Below are positions 1-9,233 of a DNA stretch of 64,000 nt, one piece after another. This stretch comes from Mycobacterium kyorinense (GTDB lineage: Bacteria; Actinomycetota; Actinomycetes; Mycobacteriales; Mycobacteriaceae): the NCBI RefSeq assembly GCF_001672775.1, contig NZ_LZKJ01000080.1:1-64000 (forward strand). Reading direction: 5' to 3'. The notes under the pieces are model-generated. The model was not told where the DNA came from and did no database searches. It saw nothing but the letters and a program-made list of their open reading frames with translations. Made by a program: the position numbers and the translations under genes. The stretch's first letter is position 1. Every line of letters starts with the position of its first letter.

Positions 1-385
1 CGACGTGCACGCCGGCCGCCGACAGCCGCGCCGCACCGCCGGCCGCGATCGGATTCGGGTCCGCGACCGCATACACCACCGACGCGATACCGGCGTCGAG
101 CAGTGCGTCCACACACGGCGGCGTTTTGCCGTGGTGATTGCACGGCTCCAGGGTGACCACCGCCGTACCGCCGGCAGCCAGACTGCCGGCCCGCCGCAGC
201 GCCACGACCTCGGCGTGCGCGCTGCCCGTCGGGCCGGTGCCGCCCACTCCGACGACCCGGCCCTCACGGTCCAGGATCACCGCGCCGACCGGCGGGTTCG
301 GATAGGTGGCGCCCTTGACCAGGTCAGCATGGTCGACCGCGAGGCGCATGGCGGCTTCGTGGTCGATGGCCGCCGCGGTACTCAT
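1..385 (-). CDS. ribD: Riboflavin biosynthesis deaminase/reductase RibD, N-terminal part (gene runs off the window start)
   Basis: The first 128 codons of the bifunctional pyrimidine deaminase/reductase of riboflavin synthesis are present. The N-terminal cytidine-deaminase-like zinc site is visible: an HAEVVAL helix (residues about 59-65) and, downstream, a [11 protein letters not shown] stretch that carries the two zinc cysteines. The frame continues past base 1, so the deaminase domain is incomplete and the reductase domain is missing. The ATG at 385 overlaps the TGA of rpe (ATGA), which implies translational coupling. In H37Rv the same order, rpe then ribG, is found at Rv1408-Rv1409. Identity is based on motif and synteny. 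Confidence 0.93.
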   Translation of the reverse strand, partial: MSTAAAIDHEAAMRLAVDHADLVKGATYPNPPVGAVILDREGRVVGVGGTGPTGSAHAEVVALRRAGSLAAGGTAVVTLEPCNHHGKTPPCVDALLDAGIASVVYAVADPNPIAAGGAARLSAAGVHV

Positions 386-1071
386 CGGCGCAGATGCGGT
401 GACGCGGCGCCGGCCCGTCGCCGCAGCGCCTCGACCGCCTCACCCGGGTCGTCGGCGTTGTAGACGGCTGATCCGGCGACGAAGCAGTCGACGCCGGCCT
501 CGGCGGCCTGCTCGATGGTGTCGGCATTGATGCCGCCGTCGATCTCCACCAGGATGGTCAGTTCACCGGAGTCGACCATTTTGCGCACGGTGCGCACTTT
601 GCTCAACACCTCGGGGATGAACTCCTGGCCACCGAAGCCAGGTTCAACCGACATCACCAGGAAGGTGTCGAAGTCTTTGAGGATCTCCAGATACGGCTCC
701 AACGGGGTGCCGGGTTTGATGCTCAACCCTGCCTTGGCGCCGGCGGCCCGGATGTCGCGGGCCACGCCGACGGGGTTGTCGGTGGCCTCCGCATGGAAGG
801 TGACGTTGTGGGCGCCGGCCTCGGCGTAGGGCGGTGCCCACCGGTCGGGGTTCTCGATCATCAAATGGCAATCCATCGGGATGTCGCTGGCTTGCAGGAG
901 GCTTTCCACCACCGGCAGGCCGATGGTCAGGTTCGGCACGAAATGCGCGTCCATCACGTCGACATGCAGCCAGTCGGCGCCGGCGACCACAGCGGCTTCG
1001 TCGGCAAGGCGGGCGAAATCGGCGGCCAGGATCGACGGCGCGATCAGGGGTCGATCGGTGTTGGCGGACAT
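382..1071 (-). CDS. rpe: Ribulose-phosphate 3-epimerase
   Basis: Interconverts ribulose 5-phosphate and xylulose 5-phosphate in the cytosolic pentose phosphate pathway. The 229-residue product has the family's usual length and TIM-barrel signatures: PSILAADF near residue 12, [13 protein letters not shown] (about 35-47, metal-binding His and Asp), [10 protein letters not shown] (about 140-149) and VEIDGGI (about 170), followed by a phosphate-binding AGSAVY loop. It starts 10 bp after rsmB stops and ends in an ATGA overlap with ribD, so it sits inside a tight fmt-rsmB-rpe-ribD transcription unit. The ATG start agrees with the conserved N-terminus. Confidence 0.96.
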   Translation of the reverse strand: MSANTDRPLIAPSILAADFARLADEAAVVAGADWLHVDVMDAHFVPNLTIGLPVVESLLQASDIPMDCHLMIENPDRWAPPYAEAGAHNVTFHAEATDNPVGVARDIRAAGAKAGLSIKPGTPLEPYLEILKDFDTFLVMSVEPGFGGQEFIPEVLSKVRTVRKMVDSGELTILVEIDGGINADTIEQAAEAGVDCFVAGSAVYNADDPGEAVEALRRRAGAASPHLRR

Positions 1072-1081
1072 GGGGATGAGC

Positions 1082-2494
1082 CTACTGGGGGTCTACTTGC
1101 AGGGCGGCGGCGAACATGGCGTCGGTGCCGTGTCGGTGCGGCCACAGCTGAACATAGGGCCCCTCCCCCAGCTCGTCGACCGGCTCGAACAACGGCCTGG
1201 TGTCCAGCGCGTGCACCGGCTGACGGCGCAGCGCATCGGCGACGACACCGACGGTCTCGGACAGGTGCGGAGAGCAGGTGGCATACAGCACCACCCCGCC
1301 GGGCCGGGTCAATCCGATTGCCGCCGTGAGCAATTCACGTTGCAGCCGCGTCAGCGCCGGAATGTCGCTGGGCTGACGCCGCCAGCGGGACTCGGGTCGG
1401 CGGCGCAGCGCGCCCAGCCCGGTACAGGGCACGTCGACCAGCACCCGGTCGAAGCCCGGGTCCAGGCCGGTTTCGCGCCCGTCAGCCTGCAGCACGTCGA
1501 CTGGTAGACCGCGGGTGTTCGCCGCTACCAGGTCGGCACGGTGCGCCGCGGGCTCGACCGCAGTGACCCGGGCCCCGCGGCCGGCGCCCACCGCGGCCAG
1601 CAGCGCGGTCTTGCCGCCGGGCCCCGCGCACAGGTCCAACCAGCGGCCGGTGTCGTCGGCCACCGGTGCCAACGTCAACGCGCGGGCCACCAACTGGCTG
1701 CCTTCGTCTTGCACCAGCGCTTGGCCGTCACGCACCGCGGGCAACTCCCCTGGGTCACCGGCCGGCAGGTACACCGCATACGGCGAATACCGGCCGACGG
1801 TGCCGTCCACCGCGTCGGCCAGCTCGGCGGCCGTCAGACTCCCAGGCCGCGCCGCCAAATGCACCTGCGGGCGCTCGTCGTCGCTGGCCAACACGGCGTC
1901 GAGCTCGCCGGCGGCCGCGCCCAACGCGTCGGCAAACGCCTGGGCGATCCAGCGCGGGTGGGCATGGACCAAGGCGGCATGCCCGACGGGATCGGTCGCC
2001 GGGTCGGGCGCCAGCTCCTCGACCCAGGACCGCTCGTCGCGGGTGCTGACGGTTCTCAGCACACCGTTGACGAAACCCGCACGCGCCGAGTCGAATTCGA
2101 TCGCCGCCTGCTCGACGGTGGTGGACACCGCGGCGTGCGCTTCGACCCTGGTGCGCAGCAGCTGGTACGTGCCGAGCCGCAGCAGGTCGAGCAGCACCGG
2201 GTCGATCGCGTCGGGTGACCGTCCGGCCGCCGCGCCGATGATCGCGTCGAGCAGACCGCGGGTGCGGCTGGTGCCGTAGGTGAGTTCGGTGGCGAAAGCG
2301 GCGTCACGCCCAGTGATCTGACGTTCACGCAGCAGCGCTGGCAACGCCAGGTTGGGGTAGGCGTCGCGCTCGGTGACGGCGCGCAGCACGTCGAACGCGG
2401 CCCGCCGGGCGGGGTCCAGCGGCCGGCGCCGGGGTGGCCGGGGCCGGGACGGTCGCCGGCCTGGTTGGCTGCGGCGCGGCTTGTCCGGCGTCAT
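1082..2494 (-). CDS. rsmB: 16S rRNA (cytosine-967-C5) methyltransferase RsmB
   Basis: SAM-dependent rRNA methyltransferase of the Fmu/Sun family, 470 residues. An Arg/Pro-rich tail (first ~25 residues) precedes a NusB-like RNA-binding domain (about 25-170). The Rossmann methyltransferase domain carries a SAM loop [11 protein letters not shown] (about 285), a catalytic-region [14 protein letters not shown] (about 370) and the second cysteine motif YATCSPH (about 425); the two cysteines are the pair used by C5-cytosine methylases. The ATG overlaps the fmt stop (ATGA). The context with fmt, a translation-initiation gene, fits a ribosome-related role. Rv1407 is the H37Rv counterpart. Confidence 0.94.
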   Translation of the reverse strand: MTPDKPRRSQPGRRPSRPRPPRRRPLDPARRAAFDVLRAVTERDAYPNLALPALLRERQITGRDAAFATELTYGTSRTRGLLDAIIGAAAGRSPDAIDPVLLDLLRLGTYQLLRTRVEAHAAVSTTVEQAAIEFDSARAGFVNGVLRTVSTRDERSWVEELAPDPATDPVGHAALVHAHPRWIAQAFADALGAAAGELDAVLASDDERPQVHLAARPGSLTAAELADAVDGTVGRYSPYAVYLPAGDPGELPAVRDGQALVQDEGSQLVARALTLAPVADDTGRWLDLCAGPGGKTALLAAVGAGRGARVTAVEPAAHRADLVAANTRGLPVDVLQADGRETGLDPGFDRVLVDVPCTGLGALRRRPESRWRRQPSDIPALTRLQRELLTAAIGLTRPGGVVLYATCSPHLSETVGVVADALRRQPVHALDTRPLFEPVDELGEGPYVQLWPHRHGTDAMFAAALQVDPQ

Positions 2495-3423
2495 GAGGCG
2501 TGCGCCGCGGAGTCCAGCCGGGCGCCGCGTGCCCAGTCGACGGCATTCATGAACTTCTTTCCCGGCGGCTGGATTTCACCGAGCTGCACCGGCTGCGAGC
2601 CGGTGCCGACCTGCACCATGTGGCGACTGACTTGAATCTTCCCGGGCTGCAGGGTATTTGATGCCGCGGCGTCGACGCGGACCGGTCCGAGCTTGACCCG
2701 CACGTCGCCGATCAGCGTCCACGCGCCGGGATGGGGTGTGACGGCGCGGATGCGACGCTCGACGACCTGGGCCGGCAGATCCCAGCGCACCCGCGCGTCG
2801 TCGACAGTGATCTTGGGTGCGACGCTGACCCCGTCTTGTGATTGCGGCACCGGTGTCAGCGCCCCGTCGGCGATGCCGTCCAGCGTCGTCTCCAGCAGAG
2901 CGGCTCCCGAAACGGCCAACCGGTCAAGCAGATCTCCGGCGGTGTCGCCCGGCTGGATCGTCTCGGTGACAACGCCGTAGACCGGTCCGGAATCCAGGCT
3001 GGGCTCGATCTGGAACGTGGTCGCGCCGGTGATCGGGTCGCCCGCCGCCAGGGCGGCCTGCACCGGGGCGGCGCCGCGCCAGGCGGGCAGCAGCGAAAAG
3101 TGCAGATTGACCCAGCCGTGTGGCGGCACCGCCAGCAACTCGTCACGCAGCAGCGCGCCGTAGGCCACCACCGGGCAGCAGTCCGGCGCCAACTGCGCCA
3201 ACTCCGCGACGAACTCGGGGCTGTTCGGCCGCGCCGGCCGCAGTACCGGAATGCTGCGCTCGAGCGCCAGCCGGGCCACCGGTGACGGTTGCAGATGGCC
3301 CCGCCGGCCCGACGCGGCATCGGGCCGGGTGAGCACCGCGACCACCTCGTGGTGGGGCGAGTCGATGAGCCGGCACAGTGCGGGCAAGGCGGGTTCGGGG
3401 GTGCCGGCGAAAACGAGGCGCAT
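2491..3423 (-). CDS. fmt: Methionyl-tRNA formyltransferase
   Basis: Formylates initiator Met-tRNA with 10-formyl-tetrahydrofolate. The 310-residue length is typical. The catalytic domain starts [16 protein letters not shown] and contains [16 protein letters not shown] (about 105-120), which holds the Asn and His of the formyltransferase active site, followed by a conserved Asp in SLDSGPVYG. The C-terminal third is the tRNA-binding oligonucleotide-fold domain. It is translationally coupled to rsmB and is separated from the upstream aconitase gene by about 97 bp that contain a nested inverted repeat. Confidence 0.96.
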   Translation of the reverse strand: MRLVFAGTPEPALPALCRLIDSPHHEVVAVLTRPDAASGRRGHLQPSPVARLALERSIPVLRPARPNSPEFVAELAQLAPDCCPVVAYGALLRDELLAVPPHGWVNLHFSLLPAWRGAAPVQAALAAGDPITGATTFQIEPSLDSGPVYGVVTETIQPGDTAGDLLDRLAVSGAALLETTLDGIADGALTPVPQSQDGVSVAPKITVDDARVRWDLPAQVVERRIRAVTPHPGAWTLIGDVRVKLGPVRVDAAASNTLQPGKIQVSRHMVQVGTGSQPVQLGEIQPPGKKFMNAVDWARGARLDSAAHAS

Positions 3424-3439
3424 TGGCCCATCCTATTGG

Positions 3440-3502
3440 CGTTGACTCTGCGGCTACCGGGCAGAAGTGCGAGTAGCCCACTTGGTCAGCGCAGACTCAA
3501 CG
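3440..3502. repeat. Nested inverted repeat between aconitase and fmt
   Basis: Outer arms CGTTGACTCTGCG (3440-3452) and CGCAGACTCAACG (3490-3502) pair with one mismatch. Inner arms GGCTAC (3452-3457) and GTAGCC (3473-3478) pair perfectly. Together they form a long imperfect hairpin filling most of the 97-bp gap. There is no U-run, so it could be a factor-independent pause or processing site, or a dispersed intergenic palindrome; function is inferred only. Confidence 0.5.
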
Positions 3503-3519
3503 CAGTGGCGGGGCCAGCG

Positions 3520-5475
3520 TCATTGTTCTTCTTCCGCCAAGCGTGGAATCAGCCCGCCCGCCAACACATCTTTGACCTGCCGCGGCGAAAGTCGATGCCG
3601 CACAGTGAAAGACTTGTCCTTGGTGACGTTGTTCACCTCGATGGTGTCGCCGTCGGCCAGGGCGTCGCGGACATCTTTGAGGCGCAAGGTGTCGTCCTGG
3701 TCGATCGCGTCGTAGTCGTCGGCGTTGTCGAACTCGAGTGCCAGCACACCGTAGTTGGCGAGGTTTTGCCAATGGATGCGTGCGAACGACTTCGCGATGA
3801 CGGCCCGCAGACCCAGATAACGCGGGGCGATCGCGGCGTGCTCCCGGGACGAACCCTGACCGTAATTCTCGCCGCCGACCACGATATGCCCGTCCTCGCC
3901 GGCCTCCTGGGCCCGCTCCGGATAGGACTCGTCGATCTGGGTGAAACTGAACATCGCCAGTTTGGGGATATTGGAGCGAAACGGCAGTGCCCGCGCGCCA
4001 GCCGGGGAGATTTCGTCGGTGGAGATGTTGTCGTCGACCTTGAGCAGAACCGGGGCCTCGATTTCGTCAGGTAGCGGCGACAGTTCCGGGAGGCTGGAAA
4101 TATTGGGCCCTTTCACCGGTTCGACCTTTTGGGCTTCGTCCTCGGGCAATGGTTCCACCAACATCGCGGTGTTGACCGAACTCTGCTCGGGCAGATCGAG
4201 TTTGGGGTAGTCCATCTTCACCTCGCGCGCCCAGTCCCGCGGGTCGGTGATGACACCGGTCAACGCGGACGCAGCGGCGGTCTCCGGCGAGCACAGCCAG
4301 ACCGAATCCTCCTTCGTCCCCGAACGACCGGGGAAGTTGCGCGGCATCGTGCGCAGCGAGTTACGGCCGACGGCCGGCGCTTGACCCATGCCGATGCACC
4401 CCATGCATCCGCTCTGGTGGATACGCGCCCCGCCGATCACCAGCTCGGCCGTCGCGCCCATTTTCGTCAAATCGGCCAGGATCTGCCGCGACGTCGGGTT
4501 GACGTCGAAGCTGACTTGCGGCGCTGTTTGGCGTCCGGCCACCATTGCGGCGGCGATCGCGAAATCGCGCAGCCCGGGGTTGGCGCTCGAGCCGATGACC
4601 ACCTGCGCAATCTCCTCGCCGGCGACCTCGCGCACCGGCACCACGTTGCCCGGTGACGAGGGTTTGGCGATCAGCGGTTCGATCTTTGACAAGTCGATGC
4701 TGTCCTCGACGTCGTAGCCGGCGTCGTCGTCGGCGAGCAGCTCTACCCAGTCATCCTCGCGCTCTTCTGCGCGCAAGAACTCGCGGACGGCGTCGTCGCT
4801 GGGGAAAACTGTTGTGGTGGCGCCGAGTTCGGCACCCATGTTGGCAATCACGTGGCGGTCCATGGCCGTCAGACTGGCCAGCCCCGGCCCGTGGTATTCG
4901 ATGATCCGGTTCACCCCGCCCTTGACGTCATGTCGGCGCAGCATCTCCAGGATGACGTCTTTGGCCGAACACCATTCCGGGAGTTCACCTTCCAGCCGGA
5001 TACCCCACACTTCGGGCATGCGGATGTGCAGCGGTCGGCCGGTGATCGCCAACGCGACCTCCAGCCCGCCCACCCCGATCGCCAGCATGCCCAGCGAACC
5101 TGCAGCCGGCGTGTGGGAATCCGACCCCACCATTGTCTTGCCCGGAATCCCGAACCGCTGCATATGTGTTGGATGCGAGACGCCGTTGCCGGGCTTGGAG
5201 AACCACAGCCCGAACCGCTGCGCGGCGGTGCGCAGATACTCGTGATCTTCGGCATTCTTCTCGTCGGTCTGCAGCAGATTGTGGTCGACGTATTGGACGC
5301 TGACCTCGGTACGCGCCCGATCGAGATCCAGTGCCTCGAGTTCCTGCATCACCAGCGTGCCGGTGGCGTCCTGGGTCAACGTCTGATCGATATGGATGGC
5401 GATCTCTTCGCCCGGCGTCATCTCACCCGATACGAGGTGGGAGTCGATCAACTTCTGCGTGACGTTCAGTGACAT
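3520..5475 (-). CDS. Aconitate hydratase, Aquifex-type (short) aconitase
   Basis: A 651-residue aconitase-superfamily protein, shorter than the ~900-residue AcnA of mycobacteria and closest in layout to the 'Aquifex type' putative aconitases. Domain order is catalytic domains 1-3 (to about 470), linker, then swivel domain (about 490-640) with the GGENYGQGSSREHAA substrate-binding motif. A HIDQTL/VDHNLLQ active-site region lies near residue 28-70. The SGCMGCIG motif (about 357-360) supplies two [4Fe-4S] ligands. The position matching the third ligand, usually GSCTN, reads GSSAN (about 297), so that cysteine is serine. Expected reaction is citrate-isocitrate or a related isomerisation. The gene is absent from this place in H37Rv. 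Confidence 0.85.
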   Translation of the reverse strand: MSLNVTQKLIDSHLVSGEMTPGEEIAIHIDQTLTQDATGTLVMQELEALDLDRARTEVSVQYVDHNLLQTDEKNAEDHEYLRTAAQRFGLWFSKPGNGVSHPTHMQRFGIPGKTMVGSDSHTPAAGSLGMLAIGVGGLEVALAITGRPLHIRMPEVWGIRLEGELPEWCSAKDVILEMLRRHDVKGGVNRIIEYHGPGLASLTAMDRHVIANMGAELGATTTVFPSDDAVREFLRAEEREDDWVELLADDDAGYDVEDSIDLSKIEPLIAKPSSPGNVVPVREVAGEEIAQVVIGSSANPGLRDFAIAAAMVAGRQTAPQVSFDVNPTSRQILADLTKMGATAELVIGGARIHQSGCMGCIGMGQAPAVGRNSLRTMPRNFPGRSGTKEDSVWLCSPETAAASALTGVITDPRDWAREVKMDYPKLDLPEQSSVNTAMLVEPLPEDEAQKVEPVKGPNISSLPELSPLPDEIEAPVLLKVDDNISTDEISPAGARALPFRSNIPKLAMFSFTQIDESYPERAQEAGEDGHIVVGGENYGQGSSREHAAIAPRYLGLRAVIAKSFARIHWQNLANYGVLALEFDNADDYDAIDQDDTLRLKDVRDALADGDTIEVNNVTKDKSFTVRHRLSPRQVKDVLAGGLIPRLAEEEQ

Positions 5476-5548
5476 ACCGGCTCCTTATCTGGTGGCGATA
5501 CTCGCACATACCTGGGTAGCGAGTACCCAGTTGAGCCCGTGGATCCGC

Positions 5549-7567
5549 TCAGCCGATATGCAAGGGGTCAACCTGCACCCGCACCGGCTCGTGATCTTGT
5601 CGGGCGCTGAGCATCGCGACGGCCCGTCGCAGCGCCGCTGCCAGCGCCAAACCCTGCTCACGGGGCACCCGCACCAACATCCGGGCCACCGGCAGATCCG
5701 CGGCGGTGCCCGCCGGGCGGCGCGCGCCCGACGGCAGATCCACCGGGCCAAGCAGCTCGGCGCCCTCCGGCAGTTGGGTGTGGTCCAACAGCGCAGCGAC
5801 CGCGGCGGTGCTGCCGTCGAGCGCAGCGATGTGCACACTGGGCGGCAGGCCCACCTCGGCGCGGGCGGCGGACTCGACTTCGGCGTGCCCGACCGGATCC
5901 CACCGGATGAGCGACTGCACCGTCGGGATCGCCGATTCGGCGACAACCGCCACGACCCCGCCGTCGCCGCGGGCACGCACCAGCGCCGCGGCGGCCAGCC
6001 AGCGCCGCAGCGTGTCCTCGGCCGCGCGCAGATCCTGCCGGCCCAGCAGCGCCCAGCTGTCCAGTAGCAGCGCCGCACCGTAGCCGCCGGCTGCTCGCGG
6101 TTCGGCGCCCGGGGTGGCCACCACCAGGGCCGCGCGGTCGGCGACTTCCGACACCACCGCCTCACCACCGGAGGTGATCACCGTCGTCTGGGGAAACGCC
6201 CGGCCGAGCTCCTCGGCGGTGCGCCGAGCGCCGACGACCACGGCCCGCACCGCATTCGAGCCGCAACGCGGGCATCGCAGCGAAGCGTCGACGCGACCGC
6301 ACCAGCGGCAGACCGCGGCACCGGTATCGGGCAGCGACAGCGGGCCGGTGCAGTGCCGGCATCGCGCGATCGCGCGACACCGTCCGCACGCCAGCGACGG
6401 CACATACCCCCGGCGCGGCACCTGGACCAGTACCGGCGCGTCGGCGTCCAACGCGGACCGCGCGGCCCGCAAAGCAACCGAGGGCAACCGCGCGCTGCGC
6501 GCCGCCGGGTCGCGTTCGTCGGCGTAGCCGCCGTCCTCGAGTGCGACCACCCGCGGAGTGCGAACCCGCACTACCGGCCGGGCCGCGACGACATCGTGGG
6601 CCCACCCGCTGCGCACCAGCGCGTGCGCTTCGGCGGTACGGGCGTAGCCGCCGATCAGCGCCGCGCAGCGGGTCTGATGCGCACGCAGCATCGCCACCTC
6701 GCGAGCGTGCGGATACGGAGCTCGCGGTTCGGCCAGGGTGTCGTCGCCGTCGTCCCACACCATGATCAGACCCAGGTCGGTCACCGGCGCGAACACCGCG
6801 CTGCGGGTGCCGATGACCAGTCGCGCGTTGCCGCGCAGCGCCGCCAGCCAGCGGCGATAGCGGGCGGCGGGGCCCAGTCCGGCCGACAACGCCACGACCA
6901 TGGCCGCGTCGAGCCGCGCCATCGCCGACTGCCACAGTTCGTCCACGTCGCGCTGATCGGGCACCACCGCCAACACTCCCCGCCCGGTGTGCACGGTCTG
7001 CGCGGCCGCCTCGGCGAATCGGTCGGTCCAGCGCTCACCGGGCAGCGCCTGCCAGACCGCGCGCGCAGCCCGCGACTCGGCCAGCGCCGTCAAAAACTGG
7101 CCGCCGCGACCGTAGCCCTGCCAGCCGGCCGGATCGACCGGCTTGACCACGGGTTGGCTTGGCGGCGTGACGGTTTCGCGTTCCACCCGGGCGTGTCGCG
7201 CCGGGATCGCCAGCCGAAGCACGTCGGCGCGGGTGCCGGCGTAGCGTGCCGCGACGGCGTCGACGAGTCGACGGGTCTCCCCGGTGAGCACCACTTCGGG
7301 CGAGACGACGCGGTCCAGCCAGGCCAGCTTGCCGACGTGATCGGTGTCGGTGCGGCGTTCCAAGACAAATCCGTCGACCAGTCGGCCGTGGAATCGCACC
7401 CGCACCCGTACCCCGGGGTGTGCGTCGTCGGACTGGTCTGCGGCTACCAGGTAGTCGAATTCGCGGTCCAGATGCGGCACCGACAACAGGGGCAGCACCC
7501 GGGCGATCGGCTCATGCTCGGCGGGCTGCCGCCTCCCCCCGCGAGCGTGCGTGTCCCCGGCCGACAC
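5549..7567 (-). CDS. priA: Primosomal protein N' (PriA), helicase motifs degenerate
   Basis: Actinobacterial PriA homologue of 672 residues, equivalent to Rv1402. An N-terminal DNA-binding domain (about 20-115) precedes a superfamily-2-like core. Eight cysteines in two groups (ACGRCRAIARCRHC, then CRWCG and CPRCG, about 390-440) form the zinc-binding insert of PriA. The Walker A loop expected near residue 170 reads PGERWTD instead of a GSGKT-type loop, and the DEEH box is replaced by WDDGDD, so ATP hydrolysis is unlikely; this is seen in mycobacterial PriA generally. The predicted GTG start at 7567 and first ~10 residues lie inside a 62-nt intergenic repeat, so the true start may be further in (near the AEHEPIARVLP stretch). 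Confidence 0.9.
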   Translation of the reverse strand: MSAGDTHARGGRRQPAEHEPIARVLPLLSVPHLDREFDYLVAADQSDDAHPGVRVRVRFHGRLVDGFVLERRTDTDHVGKLAWLDRVVSPEVVLTGETRRLVDAVAARYAGTRADVLRLAIPARHARVERETVTPPSQPVVKPVDPAGWQGYGRGGQFLTALAESRAARAVWQALPGERWTDRFAEAAAQTVHTGRGVLAVVPDQRDVDELWQSAMARLDAAMVVALSAGLGPAARYRRWLAALRGNARLVIGTRSAVFAPVTDLGLIMVWDDGDDTLAEPRAPYPHAREVAMLRAHQTRCAALIGGYARTAEAHALVRSGWAHDVVAARPVVRVRTPRVVALEDGGYADERDPAARSARLPSVALRAARSALDADAPVLVQVPRRGYVPSLACGRCRAIARCRHCTGPLSLPDTGAAVCRWCGRVDASLRCPRCGSNAVRAVVVGARRTAEELGRAFPQTTVITSGGEAVVSEVADRAALVVATPGAEPRAAGGYGAALLLDSWALLGRQDLRAAEDTLRRWLAAAALVRARGDGGVVAVVAESAIPTVQSLIRWDPVGHAEVESAARAEVGLPPSVHIAALDGSTAAVAALLDHTQLPEGAELLGPVDLPSGARRPAGTAADLPVARMLVRVPREQGLALAAALRRAVAMLSARQDHEPVRVQVDPLHIG

Positions 7568-7602
7568 GCCGCGCTAATCCCCGGGTTTGCGCACGCTCGC
7601 GG
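7541..7602 (-). repeat. 62-nt dispersed palindromic repeat, copy A
   Basis: First of three copies of an exactly 62-nt element (others at 21985-22046 and 41427-41488). On the plus strand it begins GCGAGCGTGCGTGT and ends GCGCACGCTCGCGG, so its ends are inverted repeats. This copy spans the junction of the YhhN gene and priA: it encodes the last residues and stop of the former and the GTG start of the latter. No transposase is linked to any copy. Confidence 0.85.
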
Positions 7603-8296
7603 GAGCCCGGCCGAAGAAGAATCCGGCCGTGATCAAGATCTGCGCCGCCGCGTAGGTCCACCAGACCGGCACCGCCAACGCTTCGTTGCCCAGCACGAAC
7701 CGGCCGATGCCGATCAGCGCGTCCGATACGGCAAAGCACACCGCGCCCACCGCAGTCCAGGCCGTGGGCAACCGCGCCAGCAGCGCAGCACAGACCATCG
7801 CGCCCAGCACCACGATGTAGACGACCACCGGCAGCGTGAGGTTTTCCCGAGCCAGCCCCGGCCAGAACCACACCAGCAGCGCCACGCACGCCGCGCACGT
7901 CGCCGCGACGGCCAGCAGACGGGGACGGGATCGGGCCGCCAGCGGGACCAGCGCACCCAGATAACACAGATGCGCCAGCAGGAACGACCCGAGCCCCAGC
8001 ACGAACGACAGCGTCCACCACGGGATGGCCAGCAGCACATCGCCGATCGCCGAGAACACCAGCGCCGCCATCAGCCAGCGGCGCTCGCGGATGATCGGAT
8101 GCACAACCGCCGCGCCGGCCAGCAGCAGCGCCATCGACGCTTTGAATATCGGCTGGCCCGCGAACCGCCCGGTCAGTTCGTCGCCCGGCAGCGAACGAAG
8201 CGCCGTCATGGTCAGAAATAGCCCGTAACCGATCGCTGCCCAGCCGGCAAGCACCCAGCCGCCGCTCACTAACCGCGGTGCGTACGGTGTCTGCAT
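7574..8296 (-). CDS. YhhN family integral membrane protein (Rv1401-like)
   Basis: A 240-residue hydrophobic protein with about seven to eight predicted membrane segments, matching the YhhN/TMEM86 lysoplasmalogenase-like family and Rv1401 by position and composition. Acidic residues sit in the membrane parts ([11 protein letters not shown] about 80, [12 protein letters not shown] about 195), as in that family. Enzyme activity in mycobacteria is not something this sequence can prove. The ATG at 8296 overlaps the start codon of the divergent esterase gene (CATG). The last eight codons (ASVRKPGD) and the stop lie in 62-nt repeat copy A, so the C-terminus may have been replaced by the repeat. Confidence 0.82.
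   Translation of the reverse strand: MQTPYAPRLVSGGWVLAGWAAIGYGLFLTMTALRSLPGDELTGRFAGQPIFKASMALLLAGAAVVHPIIRERRWLMAALVFSAIGDVLLAIPWWTLSFVLGLGSFLLAHLCYLGALVPLAARSRPRLLAVAATCAACVALLVWFWPGLARENLTLPVVVYIVVLGAMVCAALLARLPTAWTAVGAVCFAVSDALIGIGRFVLGNEALAVPVWWTYAAAQILITAGFFFGRAPASVRKPGD
8283..8288 (+). promoter_or_regulatory. Candidate -10 box for a leaderless esterase transcript
   Basis: TACGGT lies exactly 6 nt before the ATG at 8295, the spacing expected when transcription starts at the first base of the start codon. No Shine-Dalgarno sequence precedes that ATG, which fits leaderless translation, common in mycobacteria. No convincing -35 box is visible. Confidence 0.4.
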
Positions 8297-9233
8297 GTCC
8301 GACGACACCGGTTCCGCCATCGACCCCATTCTGCTGAAGGTACTGGATAAGGTGCCGTTCCGGTTATCGCTCGACGACGGGCTCGAGGCGGCCCGGAAAC
8401 GGATGCGCGACCTGCCGCGGCGTTCGGTGCATCCGAAGCTGCGCGTCGACAACCGCACGATCGACGGCCCGGGCGGGCCGATTAACGTCAGAATCTATTG
8501 GCCCCCAACGGATGCCGTATCGCCGGTGCTGATGTATTTCCACGGGGGCGGCTTCGTCGTCGGCGACCTGGACACCCACGACGGCACCTGCCGCCAGCAC
8601 GCTGTCGGCGCCGACGCGGTGGTGGTGTCGGTGGACTACCGGCTGGCACCCGAGCATCCCTATCCCGCTGCTATCGACGACGCTTGGGCCGCAACACAAT
8701 GGGTCGCCGAGCACGGCGACGAGCTTGGTGCCGACGCCACCCGGTTGGCAGTAGCCGGGGATTCTGCGGGCGGCACGATCGCTGCGGTGATCGCACAGCG
8801 CGCTCGCGACAACGGCGGCCCGCCGATCGCCTTTCAGCTGTTGTGGTATCCGTCCACGCTGTGGGATTCGTCGTTGCCGTCGTTCACCGAAAACGCCGCG
8901 GCGCCGGTCCTGGACCGCGACGCCGTCGCCACGTTCTCTCGTTGGTACGCAGGCGAAGTCGACCTGCGCGAACCGCCGGCGGGGATGGCGCCGGGGCGGG
9001 CGAAGAACCTGGCGGACTTGGCACCGGCGTACATCGCCGTCGCCGGACACGACCCGCTGCGCGACGACGGGCTGCGCTACGGTGAGCTGCTCGACGCGGC
9101 CGGGGTCTCTGTCGAGGTGCATAACGCCGCGACACTGGTACACGGGTATGTCGGCTACGCCGGGGTGGTGCCCGCCGCTACCGAGGCCACCGACCGCGGA
9201 CTGACCGCGCTGCGGAAAGAGCTCCACAGATGA
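8295..9233 (+). CDS. lipI: HSL-family carboxylesterase (LipI-like)
   Basis: Alpha/beta-hydrolase of the hormone-sensitive lipase family, 312 residues, matching Rv1400c in position and sequence layout. The oxyanion motif HGGGF is at about 83-87, the nucleophile elbow GDSAGG at about 154-159 (Ser about 156), the acidic residue in DPLRDDG (about 252) and the histidine in LVHGY (about 281). No signal peptide is seen, so a cytoplasmic short-chain esterase is likely. It overlaps the next, paralogous esterase gene by ATGA, so the two probably arose by tandem duplication and are co-translated. The start shares bases with the divergent YhhN gene. Confidence 0.9.
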   Translation: MSDDTGSAIDPILLKVLDKVPFRLSLDDGLEAARKRMRDLPRRSVHPKLRVDNRTIDGPGGPINVRIYWPPTDAVSPVLMYFHGGGFVVGDLDTHDGTCRQHAVGADAVVVSVDYRLAPEHPYPAAIDDAWAATQWVAEHGDELGADATRLAVAGDSAGGTIAAVIAQRARDNGGPPIAFQLLWYPSTLWDSSLPSFTENAAAPVLDRDAVATFSRWYAGEVDLREPPAGMAPGRAKNLADLAPAYIAVAGHDPLRDDGLRYGELLDAAGVSVEVHNAATLVHGYVGYAGVVPAATEATDRGLTALRKELHR

